A DNA stretch of 64,000 nucleotides from VBAS01 sp963773465 (lineage in GTDB: Bacteria; Bacteroidota; Bacteroidia; Chitinophagales; Chitinophagaceae): NCBI GenBank assembly GCA_963773465.1, contig CAVZBF010000004.1, positions 558,001 to 622,000 of the forward strand. Direction: 5' to 3'. Both the position numbers and the translations under genes were made by a program. Position 1 is the stretch's first letter. Every line of letters begins with the position of its first letter. The notes below the pieces were generated by a model. That model made no database searches. It was not told the DNA's origin and saw only the letters and a program-made list of their open reading frames with translations. This document shows, in pieces, positions 19,920 through 28,678 of the stretch.

Positions 19920-20726
19920 ATGATTCATCCCCACACTTATATTCATCCAAATGCCCGGTTAGCAACCAATGTAAAAGTTGATCCATTCACGGTTATTCAC
20001 CAGGATGTTGAGATTGGAGATGGTACCTGGATCGGATCGAATGTAACTATCATGGAAGGGGCAAGGATCGGTAAAAACTGCCGGATTTTTCCCGGAGCCG
20101 TCATCGCAGCCATTCCGCAAGATCTGAAGTTCCAGGGCGAATATTCACAAGTAATTATTGGCGACAACACAACGATCCGTGAATTCGTAACCATTAACCG
20201 CGGAACTGTTGACAGGGAAAAAACTGTGATCGGAAGAAACTGTCTGATTATGGCATATTGCCATTTTGCGCATGATTGCATTGTTGGCAACAACTGTATC
20301 ATGAGCAACAATACGCAAGTGGCCGGTCATGTAACTATCGGTGATTGGTCAATACTGGGTGGCATGACCGCTGTTCACCAGTTTGTGCGTATCGGGCAAC
20401 ATTCATTTCTTAGCGGTGGTTCATTGGTTGGTAAAGATGTTCCTCCATATATTAAAGCAGCAAGAACTCCGTTATCTTATGCCGGTGTGAATTCTATTGG
20501 GTTAAAAAGAAGAGGATTTGGTGTAGAAAAGATAAATCATATACTTGATATATATCGTTGTATATATAATAAAGGACTGAATACAACCCAGGCTATTGAA
20601 TATTTAGATGAAGAATTTGATGCAACAGATGAAAGAGATGAAATCGTAACATTTATCCGCGAATCAAACCGCGGTATTATAAAACGCTTCACCAAAAACA
20701 GTGTGGATGAAGATATCGCTGACTGA
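19920..20726 (+). CDS. lpxA: acyl-ACP--UDP-N-acetylglucosamine O-acyltransferase
   Basis: 268 residues. It catalyses the first committed-pathway acyl transfer of lipid A synthesis, moving a 3-hydroxyacyl chain from ACP to UDP-GlcNAc in the cytoplasm. The N-terminal two thirds are a left-handed beta-helix of hexapeptide repeats (VEIGDGTWIGSNVTI, ARIGKNCRIFPG, TVIGRNCLIMAY). The catalytic His is in the AYCHFAHDC segment. GMTAVHQFVRIG and NSIGLKRRGF mark the LpxA rather than LpxD branch, and the C-terminal helical bundle is present. Length matches the family. The downstream ABC gene overlaps its 3' end. Confidence 0.96.
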   Translation: MIHPHTYIHPNARLATNVKVDPFTVIHQDVEIGDGTWIGSNVTIMEGARIGKNCRIFPGAVIAAIPQDLKFQGEYSQVIIGDNTTIREFVTINRGTVDREKTVIGRNCLIMAYCHFAHDCIVGNNCIMSNNTQVAGHVTIGDWSILGGMTAVHQFVRIGQHSFLSGGSLVGKDVPPYIKAARTPLSYAGVNSIGLKRRGFGVEKINHILDIYRCIYNKGLNTTQAIEYLDEEFDATDERDEIVTFIRESNRGIIKRFTKNSVDEDIAD

Positions 20727-21328
20727 TGCGGGCAAACGCTTCAACCGCGACTGGATCTTTCGCCATCTTACCTACAAGTTTTCTGCAGGACAATCTTATG
20801 CTATCATCGGGCCAAACGGTTCGGGTAAAAGTACATTGTTGCAAGTCCTGAGCGGATCGATGCATATCAATGAAGGAAATGTTCAATGGTCAATGCTCAA
20901 TGCTCAATGTTCAAGTGAAGCAGGTTTACAATTATATTTCTATTTGTGCACCTTATTTAGAAGTTGTTGAAGAAATGACGTTGATTGAATTCTTAAATTT
21001 TCATTCCGGGTTTAAACCTTTTCTTTCTTCAATCACTACAAAAAAAATAGTTTCAATTCTTGGTTTGGAAAATGCGGTGAATAAACAGATCCGCAACTAT
21101 TCTTCGGGAATGAAACAAAGAGTAAAGCTGGCGCAATCTATTTTTTCCGATGTGCCGGTTGTGTTGCTTGATGAGCCTTGCACAAACTTTGATGCAGCAG
21201 GAATTCAGCTTTATCATAGCCTTATTAACGAGTATTGTAAAAACAGGATGGTGATCGTAAGCAGTAATGATGAGGTGGAGTATGGGTTTTGTAAAGAGAG
21301 ATTGAATATTAATGATTATAAAAAGTAA
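20707..21328 (+). pseudogene. ABC transporter ATP-binding protein, interrupted by a 28-nt heptamer array
   Basis: Small ABC ATPase. The first frame has the Walker A motif GPNGSGKSTLL. The second has the signature YSSGMKQRVKLAQ and Walker B VVLLDEPCTNFD. The start overlaps the end of lpxA by 20 bp. The frame breaks at 20881-20915, where four heptamers are present. Removing exactly 28 nt gives an uninterrupted product reading GNVQVKQVYNYIS through the break, and 28 nt is a +1 shift, the shift observed. The interruption is therefore explained by insertion rather than by a random base error. Without the insertion the protein would be about 197 residues. No permease gene is adjacent. If the break is real, the gene is inactive. 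Confidence 0.8.
20881..20915 (+). repeat. heptamer array inside the ABC ATPase gene
   Basis: Five consecutive 7-mers of the form nnTCAAT or nTTCAAG; four of them (28 nt) are surplus to the reading frame. GTTCAA occurs at both edges of the surplus segment, like a target duplication or slippage footprint. Confidence 0.8.
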
Positions 21329-21441
21329 TTCGCACAAATCCCTTTCGTTGAGCAAATCGTTCCAAACATCAGCAGGGTGATCCCAATTGTCTAAATCTTT
21401 ATTCTGCACTCAAAAAATGCCGTTGCTTTAGTAAAAAGAAA

Positions 21442-22359
21442 ATGAAAACGTTATTCATTTTGCTGGTGGCTATTGCCCTCACTGGTTCAGTTAGGTCACA
21501 AACCAATAAGATCGACACTAATTATGCTACCACTGCTGTATCCGCGACGTGGATGCCTGACGGAAAATCTCTTCTCGTCGCCGTGGTAAAATTTCATAAA
21601 CGCAGAGAAGCTCCATTTACTTCCAAAGTATTTAACTATGATCTTAGCTCAAAACAGTTAACTTATTTGTTTAACAATGGTGGAAATCTGGCTCCGTCGC
21701 CTGACGGAAAGACAATTGCTTTTCTAAAACGTGACGACAATAAAAGAGCAGATATTTATTTTTTCAATACGGTTACAAAAAAGGAAACTGTTTTTAAAAC
21801 CGATACATCAGGTAAAAACTCCCTGGGCTGGTCGCCGGATGGAAAATACCTGTTGTATAATATCTCTCACGGCGGCACAGGTCAGGATGCAACAATTGAT
21901 ATTTGTGTGTTGAACATTGCGACAAAGCAAGTCAAACAGATCACACAAAGCGGTAATAACAAAAGTTATGATCCTGATTGGTGCCCGGATAGTAAAAAGA
22001 TAGTCTACTACCTTGAAAAAGGAGATGGTCGCGATCAAATATGGTTAACCGATATTAACGGAAGCTTTCATACTAATCTAACCAATGATACCACCACGCA
22101 TAATTATTTTCCTTCCTGGTTTGATGAGCAGACGATCATTTACACGCAAAGCCCCGAAACTATTATGATGATGAATACAAATGATCGAAAGCGAAAAAAG
22201 GTTGAAGGAATTAATTCTGATAATGTAAAATATAATGCCGCTGCCGGAAAATTTGTTTATATAACCACTGAAACGGATAATAATGTGATTCTTTTTGATC
22301 CGAAAAAGAAAACGCAAACAATAATACTTGATGGAACAAAAATGATTGAGAAGTTTTGA
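21442..22359 (+). CDS. secreted TolB-like beta-propeller protein
   Basis: 305 residues with a signal peptide (MKTLFILLVAIALTGSVRSQ). At least four WD40-like/PD40 blades are seen as repeated xWSPDGKxLLY or SPDGKTIAF segments (near residues 35, 75, 130 and 185), as in the TolB propeller. No protease or other catalytic domain is attached. Such stand-alone propellers often bind proteins in the periplasm or outside. It stands alone between the broken ABC ATPase and convergent ald, with which it shares no spacer (stops at 22359 and 22360). Function unknown. Confidence 0.8.
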   Translation: MKTLFILLVAIALTGSVRSQTNKIDTNYATTAVSATWMPDGKSLLVAVVKFHKRREAPFTSKVFNYDLSSKQLTYLFNNGGNLAPSPDGKTIAFLKRDDNKRADIYFFNTVTKKETVFKTDTSGKNSLGWSPDGKYLLYNISHGGTGQDATIDICVLNIATKQVKQITQSGNNKSYDPDWCPDSKKIVYYLEKGDGRDQIWLTDINGSFHTNLTNDTTTHNYFPSWFDEQTIIYTQSPETIMMMNTNDRKRKKVEGINSDNVKYNAAAGKFVYITTETDNNVILFDPKKKTQTIILDGTKMIEKF

Positions 22360-23574
22360 TTACCGCTGACTTGCGATTAATAAATTCAAATCAGTATACT
22401 TCAAATCAAAACGCTGGCTAAGATAGAAATTGGTTAATGCTCCTTTAAAAAGATAAATACCACCACGAAGATGTATATGATGCCATACCAATTTTTCAAA
22501 ACCGCCTTCATCCCCTGCTTCCATTAATAAAGGCATCAATACATTACTGATAGCCTGCGAGGCCGTTCGGGCAAAACCTGAAGGAATATTCGGAACACAA
22601 TAATGAATGACGCCGTATTTTAAAAACACTGGATGCTCATGACTGGTGATCTCAGACGTCTCAAAACATCCGCCGCGGTCAATGCTAACATCGATTACAA
22701 CAGAACCCGGGCGCATATTACTTACCATTTCTTCTGTTACTACCATTGGTGTTCTTCCTGTTTCACTACCCAATGCACCAACAGCTACTTCACAAGTCTT
22801 TAATTGTTTGGAAAGCATGCGGGGCTCAATTACAGACGTCCACAACCGGTGACCAACATTATTTTGCAATCTTTTTAACCGGTATACATTGTTATCAAAA
22901 ACTTTTACTGATGCACCGAGCGCCAATGCTGCTCTTGCTGCGTACTCGCCTACTATACCTGCACCTATCACTAATACTTTTGTTGGTGCAATACCTGATA
23001 TACCACCCAACAAAACACCTTTACCATGATTTGCCGATCCTAAATATTGTGCGGCTATCAGCATCACAGCGCTCCCGGCGATCTCACTCATGCTATGAAC
23101 GATCGGGTATGTACCACTATCATCACGCAAGTTCTCGAATGAAATCGCAGTGATCCTTTTATCCATCATCTTTTGAAGGAGCTCTGATTTCAGTATAGAT
23201 AGATGAATCGGAGAAATGATTACCTGGTTCAATTGCAACAACGGAATATCTTCGTCGATCACCGGTGCACTCTTTACCAGAATTGGGGCTTTAAAAACTT
23301 CGGCACGGTCATAAACGATCTTTGCCCCTGCTTCACTGTAATCTTTATCGCGGAAATGCGCTGCTTCACCAGCATTGTGTTCAATCGTTACTTCATGCCC
23401 ATTGCTCACTAACACACTCACTGCATCCGGCGTTAATGCGATACGATTTTCCTGGAATGCAATTTCTTTTGGAATACCAATCTGCAACCTCGCCCCTTTG
23501 GGTTTTATATCCAGCGTTTCTTCCAGCGTTTCGTAGCTGAACGATGTACTGATCTTTGGTCTTTGCTGGCTCAT
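22360..23574 (-). CDS. ald: alanine dehydrogenase
   Basis: 404 residues. It interconverts L-alanine and pyruvate plus ammonia with NAD. The N-terminal domain carries IGIPKEIAFQENRIALTPDAV, LVKSAP with the substrate-binding Lys, and SPIHLS with the catalytic His. The Rossmann segment is VLVIGAGIVGEYAARAALALGASVKVFD. The C-terminal part has PNIPSGFARTASQAISNVLMP. The enzyme is related to the alpha subunit of proton-translocating transhydrogenase, but no beta subunit gene is near and the lengths fit Ald. The N-terminal extension of about 25 residues before the IGIPKE motif is typical for this phylum. Confidence 0.87.
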   Translation of the reverse strand: MSQQRPKISTSFSYETLEETLDIKPKGARLQIGIPKEIAFQENRIALTPDAVSVLVSNGHEVTIEHNAGEAAHFRDKDYSEAGAKIVYDRAEVFKAPILVKSAPVIDEDIPLLQLNQVIISPIHLSILKSELLQKMMDKRITAISFENLRDDSGTYPIVHSMSEIAGSAVMLIAAQYLGSANHGKGVLLGGISGIAPTKVLVIGAGIVGEYAARAALALGASVKVFDNNVYRLKRLQNNVGHRLWTSVIEPRMLSKQLKTCEVAVGALGSETGRTPMVVTEEMVSNMRPGSVVIDVSIDRGGCFETSEITSHEHPVFLKYGVIHYCVPNIPSGFARTASQAISNVLMPLLMEAGDEGGFEKLVWHHIHLRGGIYLFKGALTNFYLSQRFDLKYTDLNLLIASQR

Positions 23575-23683
23575 GTCCTGGTTGCTGGTTACTTGTTGTA
23601 GGTTATTAGTTTTTGTTACCCGGCTTTTGTAATTCTATTTAGCTTTTCTTGCGTCATCCCGATTTAATCGGGATACTGCAACA

Positions 23684-23701
23684 ACCCGATAGCTATCGGG
23701 T
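23684..23701. repeat. family E palindrome
   Basis: ACCCGATAGCTATCGGGT, a perfect palindrome. The context ACAACCCGATAG...GGGTCT is shared with the copy at 33745-33762. Confidence 0.75.
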
Positions 23702-23820
23702 CTATTCATCGGTTTCTCGCAGCGGTCACAGCGATTAAGCGACACAACGCTGCGATCTTTGCTCCTTTGCGTTCTTTGCGTGAAATAAAAAGCACAATAG
23801 AAATACAGAACGATGAACGG

Positions 23821-23848
23821 AGCGACGCAACAGCTGCTTAATAGTAGC
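23821..23848 (-). repeat. family F interspersed repeat
   Basis: On the minus strand it reads CTACTATTAAGC then GTTGCGTCGCT. The copy at 55063-55090 on the plus strand matches at nearly all positions. A shorter relative of the GTTGCG part is near 33697. Confidence 0.6.
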
Positions 23849-23872
23849 AATTAAGCCGGGAACCAAAAATAA

Positions 23873-24286
23873 CTATTTATCCTGTATAGTAATGTGGCGG
23901 GTTGCTGAATCGACAACTTTTATAAATACATGAACCGTATCTGTCGGAAATATGCCCGGTGCTCTTTCGGGCCATTCTACAAAACAAATATGATCACTGT
24001 ACATACATTCTTCAACTCCTGCCCTGATGGCTTCCTGTTCATCTTTTAACCGGTACAGATCGATATGGAAGATCATTCCTTCGGAGAAGTAATACTCATT
24101 GATAATAGAAAAAGTCGGACTTCCAACAACATCTTTAACTCCTCTTACTTCGCAAAGAGCATGTATGAATGTGGTTTTACCGGAACCCATCTCTCCATGA
24201 AAAGCAATCACCTTTTTGCCATCAATTGCCTGCCAGAACCGGGCAGCAGCCTCTTTTATTTCTTCTAATTCATAATTGAGATTCAC
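23873..24286 (-). CDS. tsaE: tRNA threonylcarbamoyladenosine ATPase TsaE
   Basis: About 137 residues if translation starts at the GTG at 24286 (VNLNYELEEIKEAAARFWQAI), which gives the normal TsaE length; the frame extends upstream to 24388 without homology. It has a Walker A motif GEMGSGKTTFI, then VVGSPTFSIINEY and HIDLYRL, both TsaE hallmarks, and FVEWPERAPGIFP. TsaE works with TsaB and TsaD in making t6A37 on tRNA. The divergent copA gene begins 170 bp away. The start codon is my inference. Confidence 0.92.
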   Translation of the reverse strand: MNLNYELEEIKEAAARFWQAIDGKKVIAFHGEMGSGKTTFIHALCEVRGVKDVVGSPTFSIINEYYFSEGMIFHIDLYRLKDEQEAIRAGVEECMYSDHICFVEWPERAPGIFPTDTVHVFIKVVDSATRHITIQDK

Positions 24287-24365
24287 CGGGCAAAGATATT
24301 TGTGGTTTTGCAACGCGGTGTATAAGATTATCAATTGCTTAATTGGCCGGCCCTTTGTTAATCCG

Positions 24366-24373
24366 TATTTTTG
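24366..24373 (+). promoter_or_regulatory. candidate -7 element upstream of copA
   Basis: TATTTTTG fits TAnnTTTG and lies 91 bp before the copA ATG. A TTTG at 24354 is too close to be a standard -33 box. If used, the transcript would include the family B hairpin at 24391-24435 in its leader. Confidence 0.35.
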
Positions 24374-24390
24374 CAACAGAATTTGCAACG

Positions 24391-24435
24391 AGGCCCCTCC
24401 AAACCTCCCCCAACAGGGGAGGCTTGCGAAGACCC
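24391..24435 (+). repeat. family B palindrome in the copA leader
   Basis: CCCCTCCAAACCTCCCC, a short loop, then GGGGAGGCTTGCGAAG. Nearly the same as the ileS copy at 1479-1522. It lies between the presumed promoter and the ribosome-binding site of copA. Confidence 0.8.
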
Positions 24436-24456
24436 AAAAATCAGGAGACTCATAGT

Positions 24457-26589
24457 ATGGAAAATGTACAATGGAAAGTAGAAGGAATGGATTGCAGCAA
24501 TTGTGCGCTCACTATTCATAAATACCTGGAAAAACAGGGAATGAAAAATGTGAAGGTGAACTCTGTGAGCGGTGATGTAAGTTTTCAAATGAACGGCGAT
24601 GCTGCTGCTCCAAAGATTGTAAAAGGATTGAGTGATCTTGGTTATCATGTGGCCGGCGAAGTACAGGCACCACGCAATAAGCACCCGCTTCTCTCAACAC
24701 ATATGCAACGTTTTTGGTTCTGTCTTCCATTTACGCTGGTATTGATGCTTCACATGATCCCCGGTGTGCATATTCATTGGTTGATGAACCCATGGGTTCA
24801 ATTAGCATTAACAATTCCTGTCTATATAGTTGGTATGAGTTTTTTTGGCAAGAGTGCATGGAAAAGTTTGCGCAACGGCTTACCAAATATGAATGTGCTG
24901 ATTGCGCTCGGTGCTACAGCCGCTTTTGTATATAGTTTGTATGGAACATTAACAGGACAGCCTGAGAATTATTTGTTCTATGAAACCACTGCAACCATCA
25001 TCACTCTTGTTTTCCTGGGAAATTTTATGGAAGATGCTTCGATTCATTCCACGCAACGGGAATTGAACAAACTGGTGAAGTCGCAAAAGGTGATGGCAAA
25101 TATGATCGCTTTTGATGACCAGCGAAAGGAGCAAATATTTCCAGTTGAAAATACACAGCTAAGACTTGGTGACCTGATCTTAATTAAAAGCGGCGAACAG
25201 GTTCCTATCGACTGTAAAATTTTGTGGGGTGATGCTCATGTGAATGAAGCCATCGTTACGGGTGAAAGTAACCCGGTACATAAGTATCCAAAAGATAAAT
25301 TGATCGGTGGCAGTGTAGTAACAGATGGAACACTAAAAGCCCAGGTGACCGCTGTTGGTGATGATACAATTCTTGCAGGTATAATTAATATGGTGAAGCA
25401 AGCGCAGGGTGAAAAACCGCCCGTACAAAAATTAGCTGATAAGATCAGCGGTATTTTTGTGCCTGTTGTTATCGGCATAGCAGTAGTAACGCTTATTGTG
25501 AACTGGATCATCTTACAGCAATTTGCCCCGGCACTAATGAGAAGTATTGCAGTATTAGTGATCGCTTGTCCCTGTGCAATGGGACTCGCCACTCCTGCCG
25601 CGATTGCAGTTGGTCTTGGTCGTGCTGCAAAAAATGGAATTCTATTTCGCAATGCAACCAGCCTTGAAATGTTTAAGAATATAACGCAGGTTGTGTTTGA
25701 TAAGACAGGAACGTTAACGACCGGGAAGTTTGTAATTGCGGATTTTAGTCCCGATAGCAATCGGGAGCAGATTTCGGATTTAAAAGAAGAGGAATTTAAA
25801 CGGATCACCTTTTCTTTAGAAAAATATTCTAATCACCCCATTGCAAAAAGTATAACTGAGGAATGGAAAACAAAAGATGAAATTCGCTGGAACAAGATAG
25901 CAGAGATAAAAGGATTGGGAATGAAAGCAAACGATAATGAAGGGAATGAATATTGGGCTGGTTCTTTCAACATTGCCAAAGAGTTTACAAAAGAAGACGG
26001 TCATAATGTTTATATCGTAAAAAACAATGCACTGCTTGGCTGGATAGATGTGAAAGATGAGATCAGGCCTGAAGCAAAATCGGTGGTTGAATACCTGCAT
26101 AAAAAAAATATTAAGACAATTTTATTAAGCGGCGATCGTCGCTCAAAGTGTGAAGAACTGGCGGCGCAATTAAGCATTGATGAAGTGATCGCCGAACAAA
26201 CGCCGGAACAAAAATTGCAAAAGATAGCAGAACTGAATGCTGCCACTCCTACTGCCATGATTGGTGATGGCATCAATGATGCGCCGGCATTGGCAAAAGC
26301 AACTATTGGTATTTCAATGAGTGAAGCGTCACAGATCGCTGTACAAAGTGCGCAAGTAGTATTAATGAACCAGGGATTGAAAAAATTACCGATGGCCTTA
26401 GGACTTGGCAGGCATACTTATATTACCATCAAACAAAATCTTTTCTGGGCGTTTGCCTATAATATTGTTGCTATTCCTGTAGCTGCACTTGGATTTCTTA
26501 CTCCAACGTTCGGTGCTTTAGTAATGGGATTAAGTGATGTGGTGCTTGCGATCAATTCTGTAAGATTGTTTGTGAAGAAAGTAGTTTGA
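24457..26589 (+). CDS. copA: copper-translocating P1B-type ATPase
   Basis: 710 residues from ATG 24457, preceded by AGGAG 10 bp upstream. One N-terminal heavy-metal-associated domain with GMDCSNC (CxxC at 13-16). It has eight predicted membrane segments. The A-domain motif is VTGESNPV, the ion-binding CPC motif is at residues 371-373 (IACPCAMGLATP), and phosphorylation occurs on Asp415 in DKTGTLT. It also has the SNHPIA motif of the N-domain, and GDGINDAPALAKA in the hinge. The CPC motif with a single CxxC domain indicates Cu(I) export across the inner membrane. No CopZ or CueR gene is adjacent. A family E palindrome (25749-25766) is read in frame in the N-domain loop as part of FSPDSNREQ. 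Confidence 0.93.
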   Translation: MENVQWKVEGMDCSNCALTIHKYLEKQGMKNVKVNSVSGDVSFQMNGDAAAPKIVKGLSDLGYHVAGEVQAPRNKHPLLSTHMQRFWFCLPFTLVLMLHMIPGVHIHWLMNPWVQLALTIPVYIVGMSFFGKSAWKSLRNGLPNMNVLIALGATAAFVYSLYGTLTGQPENYLFYETTATIITLVFLGNFMEDASIHSTQRELNKLVKSQKVMANMIAFDDQRKEQIFPVENTQLRLGDLILIKSGEQVPIDCKILWGDAHVNEAIVTGESNPVHKYPKDKLIGGSVVTDGTLKAQVTAVGDDTILAGIINMVKQAQGEKPPVQKLADKISGIFVPVVIGIAVVTLIVNWIILQQFAPALMRSIAVLVIACPCAMGLATPAAIAVGLGRAAKNGILFRNATSLEMFKNITQVVFDKTGTLTTGKFVIADFSPDSNREQISDLKEEEFKRITFSLEKYSNHPIAKSITEEWKTKDEIRWNKIAEIKGLGMKANDNEGNEYWAGSFNIAKEFTKEDGHNVYIVKNNALLGWIDVKDEIRPEAKSVVEYLHKKNIKTILLSGDRRSKCEELAAQLSIDEVIAEQTPEQKLQKIAELNAATPTAMIGDGINDAPALAKATIGISMSEASQIAVQSAQVVLMNQGLKKLPMALGLGRHTYITIKQNLFWAFAYNIVAIPVAALGFLTPTFGALVMGLSDVVLAINSVRLFVKKVV
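25749..25766 (+). repeat. family E palindrome translated in copA
   Basis: TCCCGATAGCAATCGGGA, one base different from the perfect palindrome. It lies within the variable nucleotide-binding-domain loop of copA and keeps the frame. Confidence 0.7.
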
Positions 26590-26590
26590 T

Positions 26591-26618
26591 CGTGAGTCGT
26601 GAGTGGTCAATCGTGAGT
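26591..26618 (+). repeat. heptamer array upstream of recQ
   Basis: Four 7-mers (CGTGAGT three times, GGTCAAT once). It is the inverted partner of the array at 26703-26730, with 84 nt between them containing the recQ leader and start codon. Confidence 0.8.
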
Positions 26619-26702
26619 CGCCACTTATATATGAATATTTCCTTAGTTTTAGTTAGAACTTTGCAGTTGATTTCAAAAATGATTTCCTGATGGCGAAAGA
26701 TC

Positions 26703-26730
26703 CTCACGACTCACGACTTACGACTCACGA
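26703..26730 (+). repeat. heptamer array translated at the recQ N terminus
   Basis: Four 7-mers, CTCACGA three times and CTTACGA once, reading as part of PHDSRLTTHE in RecQ. It is the reverse complement of the array at 26591-26618. Confidence 0.8.
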
Positions 26731-27283
26731 AATTCACAAAATTCTCAAAGACTATTGGGGTTTTGATTCTTTTCGGCCGTTACAGGAAGATGTTATCAAC
26801 TCTATCCTTGAAGGAAAAGATACACTTGCATTAATGCCAACGGGTGGTGGAAAATCTTTGTGCTACCAGGTGCCTGCACTAGCGAAAGATGGTCTTTGTC
26901 TTGTTATTTCTCCGCTGATCGCTTTAATGAAAGACCAGGTAGAAAATCTCCGCAGAAAAAACATTACTGCTTTTGCCATTTATTCCGGCATGAGCCGTGC
27001 AGAAGTTATCAATACATTAAAAGTGGCGACCAATAGTAACTGCAAATTTCTTTATGTTTCTCCTGAAAGGCTTGAAACAAATCTATTCAAAGAATATTTA
27101 CCGGGGATGAATATCAACCTGGTTGCAGTAGACGAAGCTCATTGCATTTCACAATGGGGCTATGATTTTCGTCCGCCTTACCTGCGCATTGCAGCCGTAA
27201 GAGAAGAATTACCGAACATTCCTGTTCTTGCTTTAACTGCATCGGCTACAAAAGAGGTGCAGGATGATATTTGTGAAAAACTG

Positions 27284-27322
27284 ACCTCTCCCCTTACCCC
27301 TCTCCGGCAAGGCGGAGAGGGG
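27284..27322 (+). repeat. family A palindrome inside recQ
   Basis: CCTCTCC-CCTTACCCCTCTCC then GGCAAGGC then GGAGAGGGG. It is at the exact place where the recQ frame changes. Confidence 0.82.
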
Positions 27323-28678
27323 AACATCAGCCTGCAGACTGGAATATTTTTCGTCAATCATTTGAAAGAAAAAATCTTTCCTATAGCGTTTTCAAAGTTG
27401 ATTCCAAGATCAATAAGACAATTGAAATACTTAAAAAAATTCCCGGCAGTGCTATTGTTTATTGCAAAAGCAGGAAGCGAACAAAAGAGATAGCTGAATT
27501 GCTGCAGTTGCAGAATATCGTTGCTGATTTTTATCATGCGGGGCTACCGCAGGAAGAACGTAACAAGCGGCAGGAAGACTGGATAAAAAATATAACAAGG
27601 GTTATCGTGTGCACCAATGCATTCGGAATGGGGATCGATAAACCGGATGTGCGTTCTGTTGTACATGCTGATATTCCCGATTGTCTGGAGAATTATTACC
27701 AGGAAGCCGGCCGTGCCGGAAGAGATGGACAAAAGTCTTTTGCAGTATTGCTTTATGATAACAACGACATTACTGAATTAGAAGGATTGGCTGCCATCCG
27801 TTATCCGTCATTGGATGACATAAAAAAAGTTTATCAATCCGTGGCCAATTATTTACACATACCCGCAGGCACCGGCGAAGGAAATTATTTTGATTTTGAT
27901 ATAAATGATTTTGTAAAAAAATTCAAGCTAAACACTTTTACAGCCGTCTATGCATTAAAAGCATTAGAGCAGGACGACTGGCTTGCATTGAATGAACAGG
28001 TGTTTCTTCCTTCTAAAATTAAATTCACAATATCCAAAGAAGCGTTGTACGATTTTGAAAAAACTCATCCTGAGTTAGAACCTGCCATCAAAGCCCTGCT
28101 TCGTGGCTATGAAGGCATCTTTGATTTCCCGACTGCTATTTCAGAAACTGTTTTAATCCGCTTGTTAAAAAAAGATATTGAAGAAATAAAAAAGGATCTT
28201 TACCAATTACATCAATACAGGATCATTCATTATGAGCCGCAGAAAGATTCGCCTCAACTTTATTTTCCGCGTAATCGTGTAAAGGCTGAAGAACTTATTG
28301 TAAACATTGAACTTTACAATAAACGCAAAGAAAAATTTTCGACAAGAGTAAAAAACATTGTTCAGTATGTGCAGGAATTAGTAACCTGTCGCAGTAAAAT
28401 GATCGGTGGTTATTTCGGAGATACAAAATTGCACAATTGTAATGTATGTGATAATTGCCTGCGACAGAAAAAAGTGCATATTGATGAAAAAGAATTTGAA
28501 AAAATAAGCCAGCTTATTCAAAATGTTTTAGGGCCGCAGCCGCTGCCTTCAAAAGAATTAATGGACCGGCTTGGTATAATTAAAAAAGAAAAAGCATGGA
28601 AGGTGATCGAGTTCTTACAAGCGGAAAATAAATTAGAGGTTGACAAAGCGGGGTGGGTAAGACTGAAGTAAATCTTTT

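Larger units (their letters stand above)
23575..23872. other. 298-bp intergenic region made largely of repeats
   Basis: No gene seen. It holds a palindrome ATCCCGATT/AATCGGGAT (23656-23674), a family E copy (23684-23701) and a 28-nt family F block (23821-23848, minus) matched at 55063-55090. A CTTTGCGTTCTTTGCGTGAAA segment of the kind often seen in Bacteroidota spacers is also present. No promoter for ald or tsaE stands out. Confidence 0.6.
26690..28671 (+). pseudogene. recQ: RecQ-family DNA helicase, frame broken at a family A palindrome
   Basis: ATP-dependent 3'-5' helicase. Frame one has FRPLQEDVI, Walker A MPTGGGKSLCYQ, DEAH box VDEAHCISQWG and ALTASATKEV. Frame two carries SFERKNLSYSVF, IVYCKSRKRTKEIAELL, GRAGRDG and the zinc-binding Cys set (CRSK... 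CNVCDNC) of the RQC region; there is no HRDC domain. The frame changes at 27284-27322, where a family A palindrome lies between CEKL and ADWNIFRQSF. An insertion near 41 nt explains the shift, so the break may be real rather than a base error. The N terminus reads MAKDPHDSRLTTHEIHKIL, and residues 5-14 come from a heptamer array. Full length would be about 640 residues. If the break is real, RecQ is truncated after the first helicase lobe. Confidence 0.85.
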
